Assembly (NCBI RefSeq): GCF_023718305.1
Contig: NZ_QEYO01000014.1
Location: 62,001-126,000 of the forward strand
Reading direction: 5' to 3'
Origin: Gramella sp. AN32
GTDB taxonomy: Bacteria > Bacteroidota > Bacteroidia > Flavobacteriales > Flavobacteriaceae
Length of the DNA stretch: 64,000 nucleotides
Numbering within the stretch: the stretch's first letter is position 1; each line of letters starts with the position of its first letter. The translations under genes were made by a program, and so were the position numbers. Shown piece by piece: positions 51,353-59,706 of this stretch. Below the pieces are notes generated by a model. The model saw nothing but the letters and a program-made list of their open reading frames with translations, was not told where the DNA came from and did no database searches.

Positions 51353-54097
51353 ATGAGAAATTTTTACACTTCAAAAAAGGTAGGTATCGGCCTTTTAATG
51401 ATTATGCTACCTTTTTTATTTCAGGCACAGGAGTTGACATGGAAAGGAGCTGTAGATTCCAATTTCTGGAATGCTGGAAACTGGGCACCTGAAGATGACC
51501 CCGGTGCCAATTATACCCTACAAATTGGGGCTGGAACCCCCTATCAACCTGTTTTTACAGGAAATACAAATAGAAATAGGTTTAGCAGCGTAAATACCCT
51601 TGAAGGAGGAGAGTTAACGGTAGAGGGATTATTAATGACCTGGGGCAGTGACCAGTTAAACGGCAATGTGATCGTGAACAAAGGCCGGGAACTCAATATA
51701 AGGTCCAGTGCATTTATTGGTAAAAATGGTACAGGCCGTGTGGATATTCTTGGTGGGGCGCTTTACACCAAGCAGAACGTTTATTTAGGCTATGGGGAAG
51801 GCGGAAATGGAACGATTTATATAGAAGACGGTATTCTGGAACCTGGGGAATGGTTTATTGTGGGCTCGGGAAAAGTTATCTTAAGAGGCTCGGCCCAGTT
51901 AAGGTTAAAAGGGGATATACAAACTGAGGTAGAAGCCTGGGTGCAGGAGGGGGTTATTGTTCCGGAAAGGAACTTTGACAAAATTTCCTGGACTTATAAT
52001 GCCCAGGACGATAGGACAGTAGTTTCTATTTATCAGGATCCGAATAGCTTATTGAAAGAATCACCAAATACTATCGTTCTTGAAAACGATTATGTACACG
52101 CAGAAATCGATAAGGATGACGCTCATATTACTTCCTATTTATTAAAAGGGCGGGAGATGTCTAATGATATTTATTTTAGTATGGATGGGGGGTCAAATTA
52201 TACCCAGCCTTCCGGTAGTATTTTTTCTGTAAAAGAGCTTTCCGATGATTTTGTGGATATATCTTTAAAAAGTTATTGGGAACCGGGCAAGAGGTCGCAA
52301 GCTGTAGATATAGATATCCATTATGTATTGGAGCGTGACGGGCAAGGGGTGTATACCTACGCAATTTTGAGCCATCCTGAGAACTATCCCGCTACTGGAT
52401 TTAGTGAATGGAGAATGGTCTGGAAATTAGATCAGGACCAGGTAGAATACATTTGTGTAGATTCCTTAAGACATTGGGAAATGCCCAATTCATATGATTA
52501 TGCCAATGCCACTTCCACGAGTATAGCAGAAATCATCAAAATAAATACTGGTGTAAGGGCCGGTAAATATGATAGTAAATACGATTATAATGTAGAATAT
52601 TGGGATATTGGTACCTATGGCCATGCCAGCCAAAAGAATGATATAGGATCTTGGTTGGTGTTTGGTGGATATGATTATTTTAATGATGGGCCTACCAAGC
52701 AGGATTTGAGTGCTGCAACTGGGATTATCCATGTGCATTTTGGAATGAACCACTACAACGGGAGTAGCACCTATCTGGAAGCTGGAGAAGAATGGAGCAA
52801 GATTTATGGACCTTACAAACTTTACCTTAATGATGGCAAGGGGAGTGTTGGGGCACTTTGGGATGATGCCAAAAGTCAGGCCGATGAAGAAAAAGCCAAA
52901 TGGCCTTATGATTGGTTGACAAATACCCCGGAATACCCAATGGCCGCAGGCAGGGGCACGGTGAGTGGTGTTTTTTCCATCAACGACCCTTATAAGCCTG
53001 ATGTTACAGGTGGCGGTGCCATGATTGGGTTAGCACAGCATGAGCCAGGGGGCAACTGGCAGTTTGAATCCAAAAATTATCAATACTGGGTGAAAGCAGA
53101 TGCCTCTGGAAAGTTTGAAATTCCCGATGTAAGACCTGGTAATTATACACTATATGCTTTTTCTGAAGGAGCTGTTAGGGAGTATAAATTGGAAAATGTA
53201 CAGGTTTCTGCAGCACAAACCACAAATCTGGGAGGGGTTACCTGGAACATCCCACGGGAAAAAGGATCTTTAATTTGGGAAATAGGGATCCCCGATCGAA
53301 CAGCTGAAGAGTTTTTCCATGGTAAGGAATATTTTCAGGGATTTCTTTGGGAAACCTTTTCAGATGATTTTTCAAATCCATTGGAATATACCATAGATGA
53401 AAGTGACTGGTCAAAAGATTGGAATTATGCCCATAATGGTTACAAACAAGGTGATAGCTGGGATACCTGGAAATGGAATGTGAATTTTGATGTAAAAGGA
53501 GCCATGGCCGATGAAGAGGCTACTTTGACCATAGCTTTTGCAGGCGCCCACTATGCCAGGATGGAAGTATTCATAAATAATGAGGAAACTTTTGTAGAGC
53601 GTTTTTACCCAAGTCATGATCGTGGAAATGCCCTTCTTCGGGAGGGGATACATGCGAAATATAGTGTGTATGAAGTTAAATTCCCGTCTTCCCTTTTAAA
53701 AAAGAAGGGCAATACCATAAGCCTTGCACAGGGGCGCAGTGAAGGAGGCGCAGATCATGTCATGTATGATTATCTAAGTTTGGAAATCCCCATGATATCG
53801 AGTAATTATGATACCCCCAACAATGCCATGGATACACCGGCAAGGGAAAAACTAACAAAAATTTCACCCAATCCCTCCAATGGTTTATTTACCATAGAAT
53901 TTGGGAGAAACCTTACCAATGGGGCTATCATAGAAATTTTTAATAGCAATGGAACATTAGTACATTCTGTTGAGACCGGAATGAATTTCAAAGGAAACAC
54001 TTTTAGCGTCGATTGTACTAAGTTCATTCCCGGAGTTTATTTTGTAAGGGTAAGAACTGACAGAGCACCTGAGGTTCATAGAGTGATCCTTCGTTAA
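51353..54097 (+). CDS. PL4-like rhamnogalacturonan lyase with T9SS sorting domain
   Basis: About 914 residues from the ATG at 51353, which places the signal peptide (KVGIGLLMIMLPFLFQAQ) at the N-terminus; the in-frame ATG at 51278 adds 25 residues without clear role. Order of domains: a beta-helix-like repeat region, about residues 25-220 (WKGAVDSNFWNAGNW, GKNGTGRVDILGGALYTKQN); a PL4 rhamnogalacturonan endolyase core (IVLENDYVHAEIDKDDAHITSYLLKG, FSEWRMVWKLD, HFGMNHYNG); the fibronectin-like module (GRGTVSGVF, GKFEIPDVRPGNYTLYAFSEG); and a galactose-binding-like module. The last 80 residues form a type A T9SS sorting domain (KISPNPSNGLFTIEF to FVRVRTDRAPEVHRVIL). It would be secreted and attached to the cell surface, cutting RG-I outside the cell. 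Confidence 0.85.
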   Translation: MRNFYTSKKVGIGLLMIMLPFLFQAQELTWKGAVDSNFWNAGNWAPEDDPGANYTLQIGAGTPYQPVFTGNTNRNRFSSVNTLEGGELTVEGLLMTWGSDQLNGNVIVNKGRELNIRSSAFIGKNGTGRVDILGGALYTKQNVYLGYGEGGNGTIYIEDGILEPGEWFIVGSGKVILRGSAQLRLKGDIQTEVEAWVQEGVIVPERNFDKISWTYNAQDDRTVVSIYQDPNSLLKESPNTIVLENDYVHAEIDKDDAHITSYLLKGREMSNDIYFSMDGGSNYTQPSGSIFSVKELSDDFVDISLKSYWEPGKRSQAVDIDIHYVLERDGQGVYTYAILSHPENYPATGFSEWRMVWKLDQDQVEYICVDSLRHWEMPNSYDYANATSTSIAEIIKINTGVRAGKYDSKYDYNVEYWDIGTYGHASQKNDIGSWLVFGGYDYFNDGPTKQDLSAATGIIHVHFGMNHYNGSSTYLEAGEEWSKIYGPYKLYLNDGKGSVGALWDDAKSQADEEKAKWPYDWLTNTPEYPMAAGRGTVSGVFSINDPYKPDVTGGGAMIGLAQHEPGGNWQFESKNYQYWVKADASGKFEIPDVRPGNYTLYAFSEGAVREYKLENVQVSAAQTTNLGGVTWNIPREKGSLIWEIGIPDRTAEEFFHGKEYFQGFLWETFSDDFSNPLEYTIDESDWSKDWNYAHNGYKQGDSWDTWKWNVNFDVKGAMADEEATLTIAFAGAHYARMEVFINNEETFVERFYPSHDRGNALLREGIHAKYSVYEVKFPSSLLKKKGNTISLAQGRSEGGADHVMYDYLSLEIPMISSNYDTPNNAMDTPAREKLTKISPNPSNGLFTIEFGRNLTNGAIIEIFNSNGTLVHSVETGMNFKGNTFSVDCTKFIPGVYFVRVRTDRAPEVHRVILR

Positions 54098-54201
54098 TTT
54101 TAAATAAATAAAATAAACTGGAAGTTCTATAAAAAATAAGACATTGTTTCAACAGTATATAGTCGTTTTCGCATTTTTTTATATAATTAAAAAGTATAAA
54201 G

Positions 54202-56784
54202 ATGAATCTTTCACTAAGGATCTTAAAATCACTATTTTATATTATAGTAATGTTTGCCGTTCACTCTTGCTTTAGTCAGACTTATAACGAAAAACCTTCT
54301 AAACGAATTGATCATCCACATGAAACAGGCTGGCTTTTCAGCATCGCTTCAAAAGGACAAAACCTTCAACCGGTTAAAAGATGGAGGAGTGATATTTACG
54401 ATTATACGGATGCTAAACAGGGAGATTTCAGTATCCACTATACTATAAGAAATGATATTTATACTGGAGTTATCGGTTTTACACCAGGCCAGTTTTTAAA
54501 GAATTGGGGGATAACACCACAGCATCAATTAAAAATGTGGTTAAAAATTAATGGAGAATCAGCCCCCCACGAATTATTAATTCTTCTGGTAGACTCACTG
54601 GGCAATCGTGGGATAGCTCGTATTGATAACTTAACCAGTCAAAAATGGCAGGAAATAGACATTCCTTTAAACACGCTGAAAGCTTCTAAAAGTTTCAATT
54701 GGGAACAGGTGAGTGCTATACAACTTGAAGGTGAATTTAAACCCGGCTTACAAATCTGGTTTGATGATGTGAGATTCTCATCGGGAAATAGGGGGCCTAC
54801 TATTGGAATAACAGATAAACCACTTGAGCAAAGAATTGGGGAAGCTAAAGCCACGCGTGAGCAACGTGTAAAACAGGCATTCGAGCTAGCCAAAACAGAG
54901 GGATCAGAGAATAAACTGAATAAACATTTTGCTAAACTATGGATGGGAGAAGATTTGAAAGAAGTTAATCGCTCTCTTCAAGAAATATTAACAACTGAAA
55001 ATCCGCAGGTACAAAGACAGTATTCAATTCACGATGACTGGAGTTTATCCCTAAAATCTATGCTAATTCGTATGTACTTTAATTTCAGTTCAAAAAGCAA
55101 GGTTTATCCAGGAAGGCTAGAGAAAGAGACCGAAGAAGCCTTACTTATATTGTTATGGGAGAAAATGGTAAATATCAACGATATCCATCTGGCAAGAAAA
55201 AGTACATGGTGGCTTATAGGAAGCGAAAATCATGATATTAATTCAAAAGTGGCAGCTCTGCTAACCTCTCAGATATTTATGAATGAACCTAAATATGCTC
55301 AGCGCATTTATCCCGATAAAGGAAAAGGTGGAGGGAGTAGTTACTGGTTTCACCAGATGTATGCAAATTCAACAAATAAGGGTCCAGAGGGCAATGCTGA
55401 CTGGGCAGATGGAAAAGAGTATACAGCCGCAGATCATTATAATGAATGGCTGAAATTCTGGAATGAATATATTACAGAAAGAGCACGAAAAGGATTCTTT
55501 CTTGAGGTTGCCTCTCCAAAATACATGAAGCATACAATCCCATTCCTAATGAATATTTATGATTTCAGTAATAACGAAACTCTGAAGAAACGAATGGGCA
55601 TGTTTCTGGATTTAATATGGGCCGAATGGACACAGGATCAATTAGGTGCTGTTCGAGGGGGAGCTAAAACCCGTTGGGGTTCTAACGGGTTCCCGCCCAT
55701 GTGGGAGGCATCACGATTTTACCTGGGAGGTCCGGCTGATGCTACAGAGGAATGGTATGCTCAAGTCCAGAGTAATTATGATTGGCCGGAAATTGTATGG
55801 CGATTGGCTTTGGATCAAAAAGGAAAAGGTGAATATGCTTATAGCTCCCGAAAACCAGGGGAAGAACAACCAGAATTACAGCCTAGACCAGATGGTTTGG
55901 AAAGAACAATGACTATTGATACTGAAGCGAGGTTTCATAGATATAGCTGGGTAACCCCAGATTATATTCTGGGAACACAGATGGACCATCCTTTAGCTCT
56001 TGAGAGTCATTTAAGTGCCCAAAATAGATGGCAGGGAATATCGTTTGCTTCCGATTTTCAAGCTTTTATTTCACCTGTAGGTTTGGATAGTTCTGATCCT
56101 TTAAAATGGGAGAGGACAGATGCTTTTTATAGAAGCGTGCAGTCTGAAAATATTCTTATTACCCAGCAGAACAGGAGATGGATGCAACAGCAGCCTAGCT
56201 GGTATCCTTCAAAAGATATTTACGAAAGGGAATTTGGAGTTTGGTTCCACGGAAATTTCGATAAAATTAAAGAGCGTAAAGGATGGATTTTTGTAAAGGA
56301 AGGTAATGCTTACGTTGCATTAAAGGTTTTAATGGGAGAATATGAATTTAATCCGAAAACCTGGGGAGGAACGGGTAGGGATAGTCTTTCGTCATTAATC
56401 AGGGAAGATACCTACGAATGGGATCCGGAAAAGGACTTTATCAAATTTAAGGACAGGTACAGTCCTGTAATTATGGAATCAGGAACAAAAAGTGAATTTC
56501 CGAATATGGATGCTTTTGAAGCATATATTTTACAAAAGCATTTAGAATTAAGAAAAACAGTTGCTCCTGGCTGGTATATCTTAATATATGGCGAAGGAAC
56601 AAAGGAATCTCCGAAATTCTATTTTAATGCGGCTAATAACGAAATACCTAAAGTAAACGAAAAATATATTGATTATGCCCCCTCAACAACGTTTATGAGT
56701 CCTTTTTTAAAAAGCATTTATAAAAGTGGCGTGATAAAAATATCTGTTGATGGTATGGAGGAGACCTGGGATTTTAGCTTTTGA
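54202..56784 (+). CDS. Unassigned toroid plus beta-sandwich protein
   Basis: An 860-residue exported protein that I cannot place in a named CAZy family. The signal peptide covers residues 1-25. Residues about 28-195 are a jelly-roll CBM-like domain (TGVIGFTPGQF, WFDDVRFSSG). Residues about 205-545 are helical, fitting an (alpha/alpha) toroid with a conserved-looking AVRGGAKTRWGSNGFPPMWEASRFY segment. Residues about 560-860 are beta-rich with DTEARFHRYSWVTPDYILGTQMDHP. Toroid followed by antiparallel sandwich is the architecture of several polysaccharide lyase families (PL8, PL12, PL21) and of heparinase II/III-like proteins. Arg/His/Tyr residues in the two segments are the natural catalytic candidates. 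It lies 104 nt after the PL4-like gene without its own copy of the promoter element. Confidence 0.6.
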   Translation: MNLSLRILKSLFYIIVMFAVHSCFSQTYNEKPSKRIDHPHETGWLFSIASKGQNLQPVKRWRSDIYDYTDAKQGDFSIHYTIRNDIYTGVIGFTPGQFLKNWGITPQHQLKMWLKINGESAPHELLILLVDSLGNRGIARIDNLTSQKWQEIDIPLNTLKASKSFNWEQVSAIQLEGEFKPGLQIWFDDVRFSSGNRGPTIGITDKPLEQRIGEAKATREQRVKQAFELAKTEGSENKLNKHFAKLWMGEDLKEVNRSLQEILTTENPQVQRQYSIHDDWSLSLKSMLIRMYFNFSSKSKVYPGRLEKETEEALLILLWEKMVNINDIHLARKSTWWLIGSENHDINSKVAALLTSQIFMNEPKYAQRIYPDKGKGGGSSYWFHQMYANSTNKGPEGNADWADGKEYTAADHYNEWLKFWNEYITERARKGFFLEVASPKYMKHTIPFLMNIYDFSNNETLKKRMGMFLDLIWAEWTQDQLGAVRGGAKTRWGSNGFPPMWEASRFYLGGPADATEEWYAQVQSNYDWPEIVWRLALDQKGKGEYAYSSRKPGEEQPELQPRPDGLERTMTIDTEARFHRYSWVTPDYILGTQMDHPLALESHLSAQNRWQGISFASDFQAFISPVGLDSSDPLKWERTDAFYRSVQSENILITQQNRRWMQQQPSWYPSKDIYEREFGVWFHGNFDKIKERKGWIFVKEGNAYVALKVLMGEYEFNPKTWGGTGRDSLSSLIREDTYEWDPEKDFIKFKDRYSPVIMESGTKSEFPNMDAFEAYILQKHLELRKTVAPGWYILIYGEGTKESPKFYFNAANNEIPKVNEKYIDYAPSTTFMSPFLKSIYKSGVIKISVDGMEETWDFSF

Positions 56785-56838
56785 AAGCTTTATTCCTATA
56801 ATTTTTACTAAATATGAGGAACCAAAAGATACCCAATA

Positions 56839-59706
56839 TTATAATTTGGTCTCTGGTAGCAAACTATAAGGCAACGATAAACTCTTAGTTTTTAGATAAA
56901 TAAAATCAAGCGCTACACCCTGATCAATCATATAAATTTTTAAGGTCTGCTTTCCTTTTTTTACATTTACCGTAAGTTCTTTACGGGCCAGATTTCTTAA
57001 AACATTTTGTTTCCATTCCTCGCTTCTTCCGTAAGTTTTGAAATCAATGATTTGGATAGGATTGTCATTCCACTGAATGCCTATGCGCACGCTATGATTA
57101 TTCGTTAATGGATGGGTAGGTAAGGCATTGAGCACAAGCTTTGCTGAATTTACAGCATTTTCAGTATGAATTTCATATTCAAGATAGGGAGCCTGGCATG
57201 CAAGCTGCATAGTATCAATAGGCTCTCCAACAAAAGGGAAAGCCTGCATTAAGGAGTTTGAATATCCCAAACCGGAAATTTTTTTCCATCTGAAAATTTC
57301 TGAATCATGTTTTGTGGTAAAATTTTCTGCGTAAATTGAAACCACATTATTTTTTTCTATGAATATGTTCTTTTCAGAAGGTTTTAAATCATAGGAAACG
57401 ACTTTTAATGTCAAAGAAAGCTTTTGGTTATTTAAATTTAAATCGATTGATGAGTCTTCAGGATTTCCAGCATTATTCCATTTCTTCCAATTAACTTTAA
57501 TATCAATTCTTTCCGAAGCTTGAGAAGGAACCAATGTTCCCGCTGTTTTATTTGTCTCTATCCATTCTGGTTTTTTTATTGACCAATTAGCTTCTTTTTC
57601 ACTCCTAAGATAAATATCGAAAAAATGAGAAATAGTATCATTTTTATAAAAGGAAGGAATCTCTATGCCACCATCTTTTTGATTTTCTACAGCGATTGAG
57701 GCTAAGGGAGTATTATAGTTTTTATTTAAATCTATTTCGGGATTCTTATAAACCGGTAGTCTCCTGGGCATCATATCGATAATTCCATTCCATTTCCCGT
57801 TTAATATTTTTGTATTATATTTTTCAGTAAGCGCGACAATACTATCATAAGAATTAGAGGAAAACTGGCTAAATTTCTTCGAATTTAAACGATTTTGGCC
57901 ACTATACTTAATCGCGAGATCACGATAGAGAAATTTTTTATTCATGAATGCTGCTCCTTTTACGGGATATTCTACCAGTTCAAAATAAGCGTCTTTTAAA
58001 TTACTATCTATTGTCGAGCCAATTGATTGTGCTTTTTCTGCAAGTTTACTATATTCATCCATGCGAGTGTTAACCTCATCTCCCCAAGAAAAAGGGGTAT
58101 ATGCCGTAGTATTAATTTTTGTAGTGGGCTCTGTCTGGCTCCAGCCCATAAATTCAGGTTTTCGTTCATATGCCAGATTGAAATATTTTAGTTTTAAATC
58201 AGCGATCTCTTTTCCCGACGATTTTCCAAATATTGAAGTGTAAAAATCTTGCATATGCTCAGTTACATAACTCGGATCTTCAAAATCGGAGGTGTTATAT
58301 GCCATATCCATAAAAAGTTGAATATTGTATTCTGCAGGTTTAATATCTCCAACATTTAGAATCCAGATCTTTTTACTTTTAGTATGAAAGGCTTTCATCA
58401 TTTCTTCCCTAATCAGGCCCGGATGTGTTGAACTCAGCCAGAGATAATCATGAGGACGACCCCAATAGGAAGCATGATAATAAACACCCCCGCCCCCAGA
58501 TCTTTGGCGTTCTGCGGCATTACTTAATCTTCTAATATATCCGTAATTATCATCTGTCCAGATAATGGTGATATCTTCAGGTAGTTCCATTCCCGAATCA
58601 TAAAGTTCCAGTACTTCTTTATAAACCGTAAATGCCTGAGGGATCTCTGTAATATACTCCTGATGATACTTTTTTAGCAAATTTCTTTGGTTTTTGATTA
58701 CATTGGAAAGTACTTCAGCGGCTTCTTCCGTGCTTTCCACACCTTCCATTCCGCTGTCATGTATTCCGCGCATTCCAACAGTATATAACGCATCCAGGTT
58801 TGAGGTTTCTTTTACTCGTTCTTCCCAGTAATTATTGACATTTTCTTTATTGGAGATATAATTAAAAGAGCCTAAAGAATCCTTGTTCCATTCATCTACA
58901 TTATTCCTCAACATAGGTTCGGCATGTGAACTGCCAACGACTATATGATACTTCTCGGCCATTTCGGCATTTCCAGGATAATAAAAAAATGCTTTTGTAC
59001 TGGGATGCATGGCCGGCCAGATGGTGTTGGCCTTTAAACGTAACAATAATTCGAAAATTTTGGCATAGGTCTTAGGGCCTATGTCCCCTGTTTCCGGTTC
59101 AAAAGTTTTGGCCGCCCAGGGCTGTAAGCCCCAGTCTTCATCGTTCAGAAAAATTCCGCGGTATTCCACAGCGGGTTCTTCGGAATAAAAATCGGGCACA
59201 TCTATGGTAATTTCTTTTTTCTTTTCTACAGGCACATCAGCCCACCAGTACCAGGGGGAAACCCCTAAGTTTTTTGAAAGCTCAAATATGCCAAAGGCTG
59301 TTCCGCGGGGATCTGTTCCGGCAATGATAAAGGTTTTTTTGCCATTGGAAGAAGGGTTTTTAATAATCTTGTATAAGTAGCTTTCCTTCTGGGATTTAAA
59401 TTTTTCAGGAATTTTACTGAGATCGATAAACTCAGAAATAACCGGTGAAGAAATATTTCCAATAATAATTAAATCACCTTTGGCATCTTTCTTTTCGGTA
59501 ATAACTTTAGGATGGCTGCCTGTGATCTTCTTGATATCCTCAGCAAGTAAATAGGCGGTTAAAGAATCGAGAGAACTTCCGGTTTTGTCATAAAGAATTG
59601 AAGAAGCTTTATTATTGCTTGAAATCTGAAACGTCTTTAAAATATCCTGACTCTGAACATTATTTAAATAAAAAAGAAGGAATAATATAAAGAAGATTTT
59701 ATTCAT
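56839..59706 (-). CDS. GH115 alpha-glucuronidase
   Basis: About 955 residues from the ATG at 59706 (an in-frame ATG at 59724 adds six residues). Signal peptide ends near VQSQ. Segments include FIIAGTDPRGTAFGIFELSKNLGVSPWYWWADVPV, EYRGIFLNDEDWGLQPWAAKTFEP, LKANTIWPAMHPSTKAFFYYPGN, GSSHAEPMLRNN and IIWTDDNYGYIRRLS, all typical of GH115. The C-terminal sandwich with NHSVRIGIQWNDNPIQIIDF is also standard. GH115 removes (methyl)glucuronic acid, usually alpha-1,2 on xylan or arabinogalactan. It may act here on glucuronic acid capping RG-I side chains; that is inference. It overlaps the stop of the GH2 gene by 8 nt, so the two are translationally coupled. Confidence 0.92.
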   Translation of the reverse strand: MNKIFFILFLLFYLNNVQSQDILKTFQISSNNKASSILYDKTGSSLDSLTAYLLAEDIKKITGSHPKVITEKKDAKGDLIIIGNISSPVISEFIDLSKIPEKFKSQKESYLYKIIKNPSSNGKKTFIIAGTDPRGTAFGIFELSKNLGVSPWYWWADVPVEKKKEITIDVPDFYSEEPAVEYRGIFLNDEDWGLQPWAAKTFEPETGDIGPKTYAKIFELLLRLKANTIWPAMHPSTKAFFYYPGNAEMAEKYHIVVGSSHAEPMLRNNVDEWNKDSLGSFNYISNKENVNNYWEERVKETSNLDALYTVGMRGIHDSGMEGVESTEEAAEVLSNVIKNQRNLLKKYHQEYITEIPQAFTVYKEVLELYDSGMELPEDITIIWTDDNYGYIRRLSNAAERQRSGGGGVYYHASYWGRPHDYLWLSSTHPGLIREEMMKAFHTKSKKIWILNVGDIKPAEYNIQLFMDMAYNTSDFEDPSYVTEHMQDFYTSIFGKSSGKEIADLKLKYFNLAYERKPEFMGWSQTEPTTKINTTAYTPFSWGDEVNTRMDEYSKLAEKAQSIGSTIDSNLKDAYFELVEYPVKGAAFMNKKFLYRDLAIKYSGQNRLNSKKFSQFSSNSYDSIVALTEKYNTKILNGKWNGIIDMMPRRLPVYKNPEIDLNKNYNTPLASIAVENQKDGGIEIPSFYKNDTISHFFDIYLRSEKEANWSIKKPEWIETNKTAGTLVPSQASERIDIKVNWKKWNNAGNPEDSSIDLNLNNQKLSLTLKVVSYDLKPSEKNIFIEKNNVVSIYAENFTTKHDSEIFRWKKISGLGYSNSLMQAFPFVGEPIDTMQLACQAPYLEYEIHTENAVNSAKLVLNALPTHPLTNNHSVRIGIQWNDNPIQIIDFKTYGRSEEWKQNVLRNLARKELTVNVKKGKQTLKIYMIDQGVALDFIYLKTKSLSLPYSLLPETKL

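Noticed and set aside
54098..54201. Possible promoter element before the unassigned 860-residue gene
   Set aside because: AACAGTATATAG resembles only part of the consensus and is not followed by a -7 box at 19 nt; co-transcription with the PL4-like gene is more likely.
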